Shown: positions 7,961-18,691, counted from the first letter of the stretch. The stretch is 49,349 nucleotides of DNA from RECO01 sp050485385 (GCA_050485385.1 JBJHBG010000021.1:1-49349), one strand, 5' to 3'. The notes: generated by a model not told the origin, from the letters alone. Numbers and translations: made by a program.

Positions 7961-9889
7961 GTGCGGGCGGCAGGCGGGACGACGACGCCCTCGGGCGAGG
8001 CGAACGACGAGGGCGGCGTCGCCCGGCAACTGACGGGGCTTTACGCGCTCGCGGTCTACGTGATCGCCATCGTGATCGCACTCGGCCACATGTACTACAA
8101 CAGCTATGGCCTGTTGGGCTCGGTGCCGCGCAACGCGCTGCACATGGCGACCATGGCGCTGTTGGTTTTCCTCACCATCCCGGCCCGCGGCGGGAGCCCG
8201 CAGCATCGCTTCAGCGTGGTCGACGTCGCCCTCGGCATCGCCGTGTGCGTCTGCGGCTGGTACATCTTCACCCACTACCTCCTCATCCACCGCCAGCAGT
8301 TCAGCATTCCCTCGACCCGCGATCTCGTCTTCGCGGCCTTCACGGTCGTGCTGCTGCTCGAGGCGGCGCGACGGGCCGCCGGCTGGATGATCCCGGCAAT
8401 CGCACTGTTCTTCATCCTTTACGCCATCTGGTTCGGACAGTTCATCCCCGGCCCGTTCTACTATTCGCCCACGTCGTACGAGCGCCTGTTGTTCCGTCTC
8501 GCGCTGACCGACGAGGCGATTTTCGGCATCGTCGCCAACATTTCCTCGACTTACGTGTTCACCTTCATCCTGTTCGGCGCCTTCCTCATCAAGTCGGGGG
8601 CGGGCGCCTTCGTCATCGACCTGGCACTTGCGGTGGCGGGCCGCGTGCGCGGCGGCCCGGCGCATGCGGCGGTGCTGGCGAGCGGCATGATCGGCTCCAT
8701 CACCGGCAGTGCGGTTGCCAACACGGTGACCTCCGGCGCCTTCACCATTCCCTTGATGAAACGGATCGGCTACGCGCCGCGCCAAGCCGCCGGCATCGAG
8801 GCGGCGGCCTCCACCGGCGGTCAGATCATGCCGCCGATCATGGGCGCCGGCGCCTTCATCATGTCGCAGTTCACCGGCATCCCGTACATCGAGATCGTCG
8901 CTGTCGCCCTGTTGCCGGCGATCCTCTACTTCCTCTCGGTCAGCTTCTTCATCTACCTCTCGGCGCACCGCGACGGCATCGGCAAGCTGGAACTCGACGA
9001 CACCCCCAAGCTCGGCCGCGTGCTGCGCGAGGGGGCGGTCTTCTTCGTTCCCATCGGCTGCGTCATCGGCACGCTGATCTACGGCTACACACCGCTCTTC
9101 GCCGGTCTCGTCGGCATCGTCGCCGTCGTCGTCGCGAGTTGGTTCACCAAGTCCTACCGGATGGGGCCGAAGGCCATCCTGGACGCGCTCGCGACCGGCG
9201 CTCGCAACGCCGCCGCCACCGCCGTGGTCCTGCTCACCGCCGGCGTGGTGGTGGGCATCGCCGGGCTCACCGGCATCGGCATCACCTTCTCCGGCATGAT
9301 CGTCGGCCTTGCCGGCGACAACTTGTTCCTCGCGGTGGTGCTCATCGCCTTCGCCTCGTTGATCCTCGGCATGGGCCTGCCGGTCAGTGCCGCCTATGTG
9401 ATGCTGGCGATCCTCGCCGCCCCGGCGCTGACGCAGATGGGCGTGGCGCTGATCGCCGCGCACATGCTCATCTTCTGGTACAGTCAGGACTCCAACGTGA
9501 CACCACCCATCGCGCTTGCCGCCTACGCCGCCTCGGGCATCGCCGGATCGAAGCCCATGGCCACCTCGTTCACCGCCTGGAAGTACGCGAAGGGGCTCTA
9601 TTTCATTCCGCTGCTGTTCGTCTATTCGCCGATCCTCTTCACCGGCAGCTACGTCGACGCGTTGATCACCACCGTCTTTGCCGCCTTCGGCCTGTTCTGC
9701 GCAGCGGTGGTCTTCGAGGGTTACCTCGTGCGGCGCACCGGCGCGATCGTGCGCGTCGGCTTTTTCGTCGCCGCCGTCGGCCTGTTCTGGCCGAGCCTCC
9801 TGGTCTCGCTGCCGAGCCTCGCGCTGTTCGGTCTGCTGCTCGCCTGGCAGCGCAGAGGTGCGCGGCCGGTGGCGGAGGCGCGGTCGTGA
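7961..9889 (+). CDS. TRAP transporter fused permease (DctQ-DctM, 4TM/12TM)
   Basis: A 642-residue membrane protein joining the small and large TRAP permease subunits, as is usual for TAXI systems. The hallmark DctM stretch GSITGSAVANTVTSGAFTIP (about residues 245-265) is followed by AAASTGGQIMPPIMGAGAF, and a second repeat contains LGMGLPVSAAYVML. Start chosen: GTG at 7961, preceded by GGGGAAGGAAGGG; an open frame extends much further upstream but only as antisense-like low-complexity sequence over the previous gene. It is driven by the Na+ gradient in the family. Its stop overlaps the flavin reductase GTG (GTGA). Confidence 0.9.
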   Translation: MRAAGGTTTPSGEANDEGGVARQLTGLYALAVYVIAIVIALGHMYYNSYGLLGSVPRNALHMATMALLVFLTIPARGGSPQHRFSVVDVALGIAVCVCGWYIFTHYLLIHRQQFSIPSTRDLVFAAFTVVLLLEAARRAAGWMIPAIALFFILYAIWFGQFIPGPFYYSPTSYERLLFRLALTDEAIFGIVANISSTYVFTFILFGAFLIKSGAGAFVIDLALAVAGRVRGGPAHAAVLASGMIGSITGSAVANTVTSGAFTIPLMKRIGYAPRQAAGIEAAASTGGQIMPPIMGAGAFIMSQFTGIPYIEIVAVALLPAILYFLSVSFFIYLSAHRDGIGKLELDDTPKLGRVLREGAVFFVPIGCVIGTLIYGYTPLFAGLVGIVAVVVASWFTKSYRMGPKAILDALATGARNAAATAVVLLTAGVVVGIAGLTGIGITFSGMIVGLAGDNLFLAVVLIAFASLILGMGLPVSAAYVMLAILAAPALTQMGVALIAAHMLIFWYSQDSNVTPPIALAAYAASGIAGSKPMATSFTAWKYAKGLYFIPLLFVYSPILFTGSYVDALITTVFAAFGLFCAAVVFEGYLVRRTGAIVRVGFFVAAVGLFWPSLLVSLPSLALFGLLLAWQRRGARPVAEARS

Positions 9890-10509
9890 GCGTGACCATG
9901 CACGAACTCGATCTCGCGGCGCGCGCGCCGCGTGACGTCTACCGGCTCTTGATCGGCCTCGTCGTGCCGCGGCCGATCGCTTGGGTCACCACCCGCGACG
10001 CCGAGGGCCGGCCCAACGCGGCACCGTTCAGCTTCTTCAACGTGATGGCGGAGGACCCGCCGCTCGTCGTCATGGGCCTCGACGGCCGCCTGGGCGAACG
10101 CACGCCCAAGGACACCACCGCCAACATCCAGGCAACGGGCGAGTTCGTCGTCCACATCGTCGACCGGGCGCACGCGGAGGCGATGAATCGCACGGCCATC
10201 GACCATCCGCCGGAGGTCGACGAGCTGGCCGACGCGGGCCTCCGAACGGTGCCGGCAACGAAGGTCGACGTGCCGCGGATCGACGGCGTGCCGGCGGTGC
10301 TCGAATGCCGCCGCTACCAGGCCCTGGAGATCGGCCCCCGCCGCGTCATCATGATCGGCGAGGTCGTCCACATCGCGGTGCGCGCCGACGTCATCGATCC
10401 GACCACGGAGCGGATCGACGCGCGGGCGCTCGACGCCGTGGCCCGGCTGGGCGGTGCCGACTACGCGACGATCCGCGACCGGTTCACCATGCCGCGCCTG
10501 ACGGCCTGA
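9886..10509 (+). CDS. Flavin reductase family protein (FMN-binding split barrel)
   Basis: A 207-residue protein of the flavin-reductase-like, FMN-binding split-barrel family. The segments VVPRPIAWVTTRDAEGRPNAAPFSFFN and TTANIQATGEFVVHIVD are typical. Such proteins supply reduced FMN to a partner monooxygenase or act as flavoredoxins. No two-component monooxygenase gene is next to it. The GTG at 9886 overlaps the permease stop and has GGAGG 7 nt upstream, so it is coupled to the TRAP genes; ATG at 9898 is an alternative start. A hairpin at 10519-10547 follows. Confidence 0.88.
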   Translation: MSVTMHELDLAARAPRDVYRLLIGLVVPRPIAWVTTRDAEGRPNAAPFSFFNVMAEDPPLVVMGLDGRLGERTPKDTTANIQATGEFVVHIVDRAHAEAMNRTAIDHPPEVDELADAGLRTVPATKVDVPRIDGVPAVLECRRYQALEIGPRRVIMIGEVVHIAVRADVIDPTTERIDARALDAVARLGGADYATIRDRFTMPRLTA

Positions 10510-10518
10510 CCGAAGCGC

Positions 10519-10547
10519 GGGGCGGCGTCGCGAAGGGGTGCTGCCCC
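10519..10547 (+). terminator. Probable terminator after TRAP/flavin reductase unit
   Basis: GGGGCGGC and GCTGCCCC form an 8-bp stem with one G-T pair around a 13-nt loop, 9 nt after the flavin reductase stop. A short pyrimidine tract (CTCCACCTTTCCT) follows rather than a clean T-run. Confidence 0.45.
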
Positions 10548-10605
10548 CTCCACCTTTCCTGCATGGCGATGCTAGATGGCGTTGGGCAACGCCGGAGGTA
10601 CGACG

Positions 10606-10809
10606 ATGCACGACGAGACGTTCGATCCCGACGCCTGGATCGACGCGATGGCACCGGTGGTGGGGGTGACGATCGGCGACGAGCAGCGGCCGGGTGTTCG
10701 CACCTTCCTGGCCCTCGCCAAGTCCATGGCCGACGGGCTCGACACCGTCGCGTTGCCCGACGACGAGCTGCAGTTAGCACCGGTCTTCACGCCGGAGGAC
10801 CAGGGTTGA
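10606..10809 (+). CDS. atzG: AtzG-like small subunit (DUF4089)
   Basis: A 67-residue protein matching the AtzG/DUF4089 family: a helical N-terminus (DPDAWIDAMAPVVGVTI), an RPGVRTFLALAKSMADGL helix and the terminal LAPVFTPEDQ. AtzG is a GatC-like partner that stabilises the amidohydrolase AtzE. The ATG at 10606 has GGAGG at 7-nt spacing; a 6-bp hairpin (10578-10593, GGCGTT / AACGCC) ends one base before this ribosome site and could modulate it. The stop overlaps the TTG start of atzE, so the subunits are made in a coupled way. An upstream ATG at 10576 falls within the hairpin and is less likely. Confidence 0.82.
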   Translation: MHDETFDPDAWIDAMAPVVGVTIGDEQRPGVRTFLALAKSMADGLDTVALPDDELQLAPVFTPEDQG

Positions 10810-12175
10810 GCCCCTTCACCTTCGCCTACCGCACCGCCGCCGCCGTGCGCACGGGCGAGATCCGCGCGGCGGAGGTGACGACCGCGGCCTTGGAGCGTAT
10901 CCGGGCCCTCGATCCGGGCCTTGCCGCCTTTACCGATATCCTGGCCGAGCGCGCGCTGGCGACGGCGGATCGCATCGATACGGCTAGGGCGCGGGGGGTG
11001 GCGGTGGGACCGCTCGCGGGCGTGCCTTTCGCCGTCAAGAACCTGTTCGACGTGGCGGGCCTCGCGACGAGGGCAGGCTCCAAGATCAACCGCGACCGGC
11101 CGCCCGCCGCGGCCGACGCCACCTTGGTCCAACGGTTGGAGGCGGCGGGGGCCGTCCTGGTCGGCGCTCTCAACATGGGCGAGTATGCCTACGACTTCAC
11201 CGGCGAGAACGTTCACGACGGCGCCTGCCGCAACCCGCACGATCCGAGCCGCATGACCGGCGGTTCCTCCTCCGGCTCGGCGGCGGCGGTGGCGGCGGGA
11301 ATGGTGCCGCTGAGCCTCGGCTCCGACACCAACGGCTCGATCCGCGTGCCGGCGGGCCTCTGCGGCGTGTTCGGCCTCAAGCCGACTTATGGCCGGCTCA
11401 GCCGCGGTGGTAGCTTTCCCTTCTGCGACAGCCTCGACCATGTCGGTCCCCTCGCCCGCTGCACGCTGGACCTGGCGCTGGCCTACGACGTCGTGCAGGG
11501 AGCGGATGCGCGCGACCCCGCCTGCCGCCCGCCGGCACCGGCTCCGGCGGCGGGGCGCCTCGATGCGGGCGTGGCGGGGCTGCGGATCGGCGTCCTCGGC
11601 GGCTATTTCGCGCAAGGGCTGACGGACGCGGTGCGGGCTGCGGTCGACCGTGCGGCGACGGCGCTCGGTGCCGCCCACGAGGTCGAGATCGACGGTGTGG
11701 AAGCGGCCCGCGCCGCCGCCTTCCTCGTGACCAACGTCGAGAGTGCGCGGCTGCATCTCGACCGTTTGCGACGGCGCGGCCCGGACTTCGACCCGCTGAC
11801 CCGCGAGCGCCTCCTCGCGGGTGCCCTGCTGCCGGCCAGCTGGTACGTGCGCGCGCAGGAGGTGCGACGCTGGTGGACCCGCCAACTCGCCGCCACGTTT
11901 CGCGAGGTCGATCTGTTGATCGCTCCGGCGACGCCGTGCCAGGCGCCGCCCATCGGCCAGCGCACGCTGGTGCTCGACGGTAGGGAGGTGCTGTTGCGGC
12001 CGTCGCTCGGCCTCTACACCCAGCCCATCTCCTGCGCCGGGCTGCCGGTCTGCACGGCACCCGTGGCCGAAGCGGGCGTGCTGCCGATCGGCGTGCAACT
12101 CATCGCCGCCCCCTGGCGGGAGTATCGTTGCCTGCAGGCTGCACGGACCCTGGAAGCTCGCGGCATCGCCGTCGC

Positions 12176-12194
<19 letters not shown>
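10806..12194 (+). CDS. atzE: AtzE-family amidohydrolase (AS superfamily)
   Basis: A 462-residue amidase-signature enzyme closest in motif to AtzE, the 1-carboxybiuret hydrolase of cyanuric acid degradation. AtzE marks: LAGVPFAVKNLFDVAG (catalytic Lys78), TGGSSSGSAAAVAAGM (152-167) and SDTNGSIRVPAGLCGVFGLKPTYGR with nucleophile Ser178. The start is TTG at 10806, overlapping the atzG stop and preceded by GGAGG at 7 nt; no ATG lies nearby in frame. There is no atzD or atzF in the window, so it may act on another ureide or carbamoyl compound. Its last 19 bases overlap the convergent DUF482 gene. Confidence 0.88.
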
Positions 12195-13314
<1,120 letters not shown>

Positions 13315-13315
<1 letters not shown>

Positions 13316-13776
13316 CAGAGCGCGAAGGTGGCGTCGACTTCGACCGACGAGCCCAGCGGCAGGCTCGGCGCGCCGACGGCGAACCGCGCATGACGGCCGG
13401 CGTCGCCCAGCGCCAGCACGAGCAGATCGGAGGCACCGTTGATCACCTTCGGGTGGTCGGCGAAGTCCGGCGCGCAGTTGACGAAGCCCTGCACCTTCAT
13501 GCAGCGGACGATGCGTTCGAGGTCGCCGTCGAGGGCGGCCTTGGCCTGGGCCAGGATGTTGATGGCGCAGAGCCGGGCGGCGGCGATGCCGTCCTCCAGG
13601 CTCACGTCGCTGCCGACCTTGCCGACGTAGGCGACCTTGCCGCCGGCCATGGGTACCTGACCGGAGACGAACAGAAGCCCGTTCGCCACCGTGGCTGGGA
13701 CGTAGTTCGCGGCCGGCAGCGGTGCCTCCGGCAGCGTGATGCCGGCATCGGCGAGACGGCGTTCGATCGGGCTCAT
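13315..13776 (-). CDS. RidA/YjgF/TdcF family deaminase
   Basis: A 153-residue RidA-superfamily protein of the longer subtype: NYVPATVANGLLFVSGQVP, DGIAAARLCAINILAQAKAAL and HARFAVGAPSLPLGSSVEVDATFAL. The Arg in HARFAVG sits where RidA has its carboxylate-binding Arg105. Members hydrolyse reactive enamine/imine intermediates; RutC in the pyrimidine pathway is a relative. It is transcribed with the DUF482 gene and divergently from the nucleoside hydrolase gene (82 nt apart), within a region rich in amide and ureide hydrolases. Confidence 0.9.
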
Positions 13777-13858
13777 GGGCGTTCCTTCCGGTCTCGGGCA
13801 AAGCTAGGGTGATGGTGGCCCCGGTCGAGGGGCCGACGCGAGCGTGGAGAAAGCCGGC

Positions 13859-14773
13859 ATGCGGCGCAAGGTGGTGATCGACTGCGATCCGGGCCAGGAC
13901 GACGCGATAGCGCTCCTCCTGGCGTTCGGCGAAGCGGAACGGCTGGACCTGCGCGCCGTCACCGTCGTCGCCGGCAACGTGCCGCTCGCCTGGACCACCA
14001 CCAATGCCCGCCGCGTCGCCACCCTCGGCGGTTGCCGAGACGTCCCGCTCTACGCCGGCTGCGGGCGGCCGCTGGTCAACCCCTTGGTCACCGCCGAGCA
14101 CGTCCACGGCGAGAGCGGCCTCGACGGCGCCGAGCTGCCGCCGGCCGACGTGGACCTTGCTTCCGGCCACGCCGTCGACCGGCTGATCGAACTGGCGCAC
14201 GCGGAGGATGGGCTCACCATCTGCGCCACGGGGCCGTTGACCAACATCGCCATGGCGTTGGTCAAGGACCCTGCCGTCGCCCCCAAGCTCAGCCGCATCG
14301 TCCTGATGGGCGGAGCCATCGGCCACGGCAACGTCACGCCGTCGGCCGAGTTCAACATCTACGTCGACCCGCACGCGGCGCGGGTGGTCTTCGAAAGCGG
14401 CGTGCCCATCGTCATGGTGGGGCTCGACGTGACCGAACAGGTACGACCCACGCCCGAGCGGCGGGACCGCATCCGCCGGATCGGCAACGGTATCGGCGAG
14501 ATCGTCGCCGACCTGTTGGGCTTCTACGCCGAGCGCGCTGTCGATGGCGGTGCCCTGCACGATCCGGTTGCCGTGGGCTACATCCTGGAGCCCAATCTCT
14601 TTACCGGCCGCGACTGCTTCGTCGAGATCGTGACCGAAGGCCCTTGCGCCGGCCGCACCGTAGTCGACTGGCGCGCCCGCACCGGCCGCCCGCCCAACGC
14701 GCGGGTCATCGACACGGTCGACGACGAGGCCTTCTTCGACCTGCTGCTGGCGAGCCTCGCCCGGCTCACCTGA
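13859..14773 (+). CDS. Nucleoside hydrolase (IUNH family)
   Basis: A 304-residue inosine/uridine-preferring nucleoside hydrolase, cleaving ribonucleosides to ribose and base. The Ca2+-binding motif DCDPGQDDAI is at residues 8-17, followed by NAxxVATLGG, HGESGLDG, ICATGPLTNIA, LMGGA, AEFNIYVDPHAA and the catalytic-site ALHDPVAVGY. The ATG at 13859 has GGAGA 8 nt upstream; an in-frame GTG at 13844 has none. A TAGGGT about 49 nt before the start may be the -10. It supports nucleoside salvage beside the ABC importer that follows convergently. Base preference cannot be told. Confidence 0.92.
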   Translation: MRRKVVIDCDPGQDDAIALLLAFGEAERLDLRAVTVVAGNVPLAWTTTNARRVATLGGCRDVPLYAGCGRPLVNPLVTAEHVHGESGLDGAELPPADVDLASGHAVDRLIELAHAEDGLTICATGPLTNIAMALVKDPAVAPKLSRIVLMGGAIGHGNVTPSAEFNIYVDPHAARVVFESGVPIVMVGLDVTEQVRPTPERRDRIRRIGNGIGEIVADLLGFYAERAVDGGALHDPVAVGYILEPNLFTGRDCFVEIVTEGPCAGRTVVDWRARTGRPPNARVIDTVDDEAFFDLLLASLARLT

Positions 14774-14829
14774 ACGCGCTTCCGGAGAGCCTGTGCGCCG
14801 CTCGAATGGCCGCCTCAGCCGCTTGGGGG

Positions 14830-14850
14830 TGCAGGTCTAATGCCCCTGCA
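14830..14850. terminator. Weak hairpin between convergent nucleoside hydrolase and ABC genes
   Basis: TGCAGG and CCTGCA pair around a 9-nt loop, just before the stop of the ABC ATPase gene on the other strand. It could end transcription from either side; no T-run is present. Confidence 0.3.
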
Positions 14851-14853
14851 AGG

Positions 14854-15873
14854 TCAAGGCGACACACCGTGCGTGCCGTCCGCCGTGCCCATTGACGTGG
14901 GCTTTGGTGCGGCGAGTACGCAGCTCACCCAGCGGCGGTCGTGCCAACGGCGGACCGGGGGCAGGGCTTCGCGGCAGACGTCCATGGCATGTTTGCAGCG
15001 GGGGGCGAAGGCGCAGGAGGTGGGCCGCGTTTCCAGCGCCGGCGGGGCGCCGGGGATGGCATCCAGCCGCTGCCCGGGTTTGGCGCCGACGAGGTTCGCG
15101 GCGAGCAGACCGTGGGTGTAGGGGTGCTGGGCCTCGCGGATGATCTCGCGGGTGGTGCCGGTCTCGACGAAGGCGCCCGCGTACATCACGGCGATGCGGT
15201 CGGAAACCTCGACGGCGACACCGATGTCGTGGGTGACGAAGATGACCGACATGCCGAACTCCTGCTGCAACTCGCGCAGGAGGAGCAGGATTTGGATCTG
15301 CACGGTGGCATCGAGGGCCGTGGTCGGCTCGTCGGCGAGCAGCAGCTTCGGATTGCAGGCCAGCGCCAGGGCGATCATCGCCCGCTGCCGCATGCCGCCC
15401 GACATCTCGTGCGGATAGGCCTTGAGCCGGCGCGCGGCGGAGGGAATGCGGACCCGCTCCAGCATCTCCAGCGCACGGGCCATGGCCGCCTTCTGCGACA
15501 CGGTCTCGTGGCGGACGATGGCCTCCGCGATCTGGTCGCCGATGGTGTAGACCGGATCGAGTGCCAGCATCGGGTCCTGGAATATCATCGAGACCGTGCC
15601 GCCGCGATGGTCGGCCAGCCGGCGTCCCTGCATGGCCAGGACGTCGTCGCCGCCGACCCGCACCCTACCGCCGATGTCGGTACGTCCCTCCGGCAGCAGT
15701 CGCAGCAGCGTCTTGAGGGTGACGCTCTTGCCGGAGCCGCTCTCGCCCAGAATCGTCAGGACTTCCCCCTCGTCGAGGGTGAAGCTGACGCCGTTGACCG
15801 CGAACACGTCGCGTGCGCCCCGGAAGCGGACGGTAAGGTCCTCGACTTCGACGAGCGGGGGCTTGGCGTTCAT
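14854..15873 (-). CDS. Oligopeptide/dipeptide-type ABC transporter ATPase (OppD/DppD-like)
   Basis: A 339-residue ATP-binding subunit. Walker A GESGSGKS is at 43-50, the signature MSGGM at 157-161, Walker B LLLADE at 177-182, and the H-loop in VTHDIGVAVE. The C-terminal oligopeptide-transport extension holds HPYTHGLLAANL and a Cys set (CAFAPRCKHAMDVC and a later CVLA), the pattern that binds a 4Fe-4S cluster in some OppD/DppD proteins. Its ATG overlaps the previous gene's stop by four bases. It is the last of a five-gene importer. Confidence 0.93.
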   Translation of the reverse strand: MNAKPPLVEVEDLTVRFRGARDVFAVNGVSFTLDEGEVLTILGESGSGKSVTLKTLLRLLPEGRTDIGGRVRVGGDDVLAMQGRRLADHRGGTVSMIFQDPMLALDPVYTIGDQIAEAIVRHETVSQKAAMARALEMLERVRIPSAARRLKAYPHEMSGGMRQRAMIALALACNPKLLLADEPTTALDATVQIQILLLLRELQQEFGMSVIFVTHDIGVAVEVSDRIAVMYAGAFVETGTTREIIREAQHPYTHGLLAANLVGAKPGQRLDAIPGAPPALETRPTSCAFAPRCKHAMDVCREALPPVRRWHDRRWVSCVLAAPKPTSMGTADGTHGVSP

Positions 15874-16850
15874 GCGGCCTTGGCCCCCTCATTCAACAGA
15901 TGGCAAGCGGCGCGGTGACCGGGCGACAGCTCGTGCGGCGGCGGCGCCGTCCGGTCGCAGGGCGAAAAGGCGTGGGCGCAGCGGGTATGGAAGCGACAGC
16001 CGGCCGGCGGGTCGATCGGGTTCGGCGGATCGCCGCTCAGGGGCACCTTCTCGGTCCGGTTGTCCGGGTCCATCGACGGCATCGCGGCCAGGAGGGCCTG
16101 GGTGTAGGGATGCCCCGGCCGCTCGTAGATTTGCTTCACCGGGCCGATCTCGGCCACCTCGCCCAGATACATCACCATCACGCGATCGCTGATGAAGCGG
16201 ACCACGTTGAGGTCGTGCGAGATGAACACGTAGGTCAGGTTGCGCTCCTGGCGGAGGTCGACCAGAAGATTGAGCACCTGCGCCTCGACCGACTTGTCGA
16301 GGGCGGAAACCGCCTCGTCGAGGACGATCACCTCGGGCTCGAAGGCGAGCGCCCGCGCGATGTTGACGCGCTGCCGCTGGCCGCCGGACAGCTCGTGGGG
16401 ATAGCGCCCGGCGAAGCGCTGCGGATCGAGTCCCACCCGGTCGAGCAGGTCGCGGGCGAGCTTCCTCGCCTTGCTCTCGGCAATGCCGTGGACCTGGGGG
16501 CCGAACGCGATGGCGTCCTCCATGGTGAGGCGCGGGTTCAACGACGCGTAGCTGTCCTGGAACACCATCTGCACGTGGCGGCGCAACTCGCGTAACGAGA
16601 GGTCGCGGCCGAGAAGCTTGCCCTGGAACTCGATCTGCCCGCTGTCGGGCTCGATGAGTTGGACCAGGAGGCGAGCGGTGGTGGACTTGCCGCAGCCGCT
16701 CTCGCCGACGATGCCGAGCGTTTCGCCGGCGCCGACGTCGAAACTCACGCCGTCGACCGCGCGCACCACCTGGCGCTTGCCGAACAGACCGCCCTTGACG
16801 GGAAAGTGCTTCACCAGCCCCTCGATACGGAGGATGGGCCGGGCCGTCAT
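15870..16850 (-). CDS. Oligopeptide/dipeptide-type ABC transporter ATPase (OppF/DppF-like)
   Basis: A 326-residue second ATPase: Walker A GESGCGKS (49-56), signature LSGGQ (154-158), Walker B VIVLDE (173-178), and D-loop SALD. It has the C-terminal HPYTQALLAAMP extension and a Cys-containing tail (CRFHTRCAHAFSPC). It pairs with the OppD-like subunit to drive the two permeases. The ATG at 16850 overlaps the permease stop (ATGA). The longer open frame further upstream is antisense-style frame noise over the permease gene. Confidence 0.93.
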   Translation of the reverse strand: MTARPILRIEGLVKHFPVKGGLFGKRQVVRAVDGVSFDVGAGETLGIVGESGCGKSTTARLLVQLIEPDSGQIEFQGKLLGRDLSLRELRRHVQMVFQDSYASLNPRLTMEDAIAFGPQVHGIAESKARKLARDLLDRVGLDPQRFAGRYPHELSGGQRQRVNIARALAFEPEVIVLDEAVSALDKSVEAQVLNLLVDLRQERNLTYVFISHDLNVVRFISDRVMVMYLGEVAEIGPVKQIYERPGHPYTQALLAAMPSMDPDNRTEKVPLSGDPPNPIDPPAGCRFHTRCAHAFSPCDRTAPPPHELSPGHRAACHLLNEGAKAA

Positions 16851-17734
16851 GTCTTGATGTCCATGGCGGAACGCAGCCCGTCCGAGAGCAGGTTGAAGGA
16901 GATGGAGGTGAGGAAGATCATCACGCCGGGCAAGGCTGCGAGCCATGGCTGGACGTAGATGGCGTTCCTGAGCGTGTTCAGCATCAGACCCCATTCCGGC
17001 TCCGGCGGGCGCACGCCGAGACCCAGGAAGGAGAGGCCGGCGGCGAGGATCATCGAGACCGAGATGAGGCTCGTCGCGTAGACGAAGATCGGCCCCAGCA
17101 CGTTGCCGAGCACGTGCACGCGGACGACGGTGAAGGCCCCTGCGCCCGAGGCCCGCGCCGCTTCCACGTATTCCAGCTTGCGCACGCCCGTGGTCACGCT
17201 CTCGGCAATGCGGGCGATGGGCGGGATGAACACCACCGTCAAGGCGATCAGGCCGTTGACGATGCCGGCACCGAGCGCGCCCGAGAGGGCGATGGCGAGC
17301 AACACGGACGGGAAGGCGAAGAGCACGTCGAGCGTGCGCATGACGATGGAGTTGAAGATGCCGCCGATATAGCCGGCGGCGATGCCGATGGTGGAGCCGA
17401 CGAAGAAGGCGATGAACACGGGGGTGATGCCCATGAACAAGGACAGGCGGCCACCATGGATCAGCCGGCTCAGCATGTCGCGGCCGAGTTCGTCGGCGCC
17501 GAGCGGGTAGCCCGGCGTGCCCATCGGCGCGAGACGCCGCAGCATGGTTCCCTGGTAGGGGTCGGCCGGGGCGATCCACGGCGCGAACGCGGCCAGGGTG
17601 AAGAGCACCAAAATGACGAGGCCGGCGCCCATGGCGACGGGATCGCGGCGCAGCCGGATCGCGACGGTGCGCCAGTAGCCGGGCGATTTCTCGATGCGAG
17701 CGATGGCCTGGAGCCGATCGGCGGTGACGGCCAT
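16847..17734 (-). CDS. ABC transporter permease (OppC/DppC-like)
   Basis: A 295-residue inner-membrane permease with the OppC/DppC N-terminal extension, then about six membrane segments. The ATPase-coupling EAA loop reads EYVEAARASGAGAFTVVRVH. Conserved ADPYQGTMLRRLAP, GADELGRDMLSRLIHGGRLS and GLSFLGLGVRPPEPEWG segments confirm the DppC type. It lies 3 nt after the DppB-like gene's stop and overlaps the next ATPase gene by 4 nt. Confidence 0.93.
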   Translation of the reverse strand: MAVTADRLQAIARIEKSPGYWRTVAIRLRRDPVAMGAGLVILVLFTLAAFAPWIAPADPYQGTMLRRLAPMGTPGYPLGADELGRDMLSRLIHGGRLSLFMGITPVFIAFFVGSTIGIAAGYIGGIFNSIVMRTLDVLFAFPSVLLAIALSGALGAGIVNGLIALTVVFIPPIARIAESVTTGVRKLEYVEAARASGAGAFTVVRVHVLGNVLGPIFVYATSLISVSMILAAGLSFLGLGVRPPEPEWGLMLNTLRNAIYVQPWLAALPGVMIFLTSISFNLLSDGLRSAMDIKT

Positions 17735-17737
17735 GGT

Positions 17738-18691
17738 TCAGCTCCGCTGCACGCGCGGGTCGAGGGCCGTCTGCACGACGTCGACCATGAGGTTGAGGAC
17801 GACGAAGAAGAGCGCCAGCACCAGGATCGTCCCCTGCAACAGCGGCAGGTCACGCTGGAAGATGGCCTGGCCCAACAGGTAGCCCGTGCCCGGCCAGGAG
17901 AACACGGTCTCGATCAGGATCGAGCCGCCGAGGAGATAGCCGAGCTGGAGGCCCATGACGGCGAGCGCCGTCGGCGCCGCATTCTTGATGACGTGGGTGA
18001 GCACGCCGCGATCCAGCAGGCCCTTGGCCCTTAGGCCGGAGACGAACTCCTGGCTGAGGATGTCGGCGACGAGGGCGCGGACGGTGCGGGCGACGATGCC
18101 CATGGGGATCACCGACATGGTGACGGCAGGCAGGATCAGATGGCGGACATGCGCCCAGTCCCAGGTCCAGGAGGACGAGCCGCCGGGGCCGGCGCCGGTG
18201 GCCGGCAGCCAGTTGAGCTGCACCGAGAAGATGATCACCAGCACCATGCCCAGCCAATAGTGCGGCACCGACACGCCGATTACCGAGACGAACGAGGCCG
18301 CCTTGTCGACCCAGGTGTCGCGGAAATACCCGGCAACGAAGCCGAACAGGCAGCCGAAGGTAAAGCCGATGACGGTGGCGACCACGGCCAGCATGAAGGT
18401 ATTGCCGACCGCCCCCCACACTTCGGCGGCGACCGACCGGCTCGTGGCGATGGAGGTGCCGAGATCGCCCTGGAGCGCCCGGCCGAGCCAGATGAGGAAC
18501 TGCTCGGGATAGCTGCGGTCGAAGCCGTAGAGCGCCATCATCTGCGCCCTGAGTTCCATCGAGGCGTCCGGCGGCAGCACCGAGACCAGCGGATCGCCGG
18601 GCGAGATGTGGACCAGCGCGAAACAGACGACCGCCACCCCGAGCATGATCGGCAGCGTGTAGAGGATGCGACGGGCGGTATAGATCAGCAT
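17738..18691 (-). CDS. ABC transporter permease (OppB/DppB-like)
   Basis: A 317-residue permease. The start MLIYTARRILYTLPIMLGVAVV followed by HISPGDP is the classical DppB N-terminus; LYGFDRSYPEQFLIWL, GDLGTSIATSRSV, EFVSGLRAKGL (EAA loop) and the terminal DVVQTALDPRVQ follow. It forms the membrane pore together with the DppC-like subunit. A 12-pair hairpin separates it from the upstream binding-protein gene, so permease expression is probably lower than that of the binding protein. Confidence 0.93.
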   Translation of the reverse strand: MLIYTARRILYTLPIMLGVAVVCFALVHISPGDPLVSVLPPDASMELRAQMMALYGFDRSYPEQFLIWLGRALQGDLGTSIATSRSVAAEVWGAVGNTFMLAVVATVIGFTFGCLFGFVAGYFRDTWVDKAASFVSVIGVSVPHYWLGMVLVIIFSVQLNWLPATGAGPGGSSSWTWDWAHVRHLILPAVTMSVIPMGIVARTVRALVADILSQEFVSGLRAKGLLDRGVLTHVIKNAAPTALAVMGLQLGYLLGGSILIETVFSWPGTGYLLGQAIFQRDLPLLQGTILVLALFFVVLNLMVDVVQTALDPRVQRS

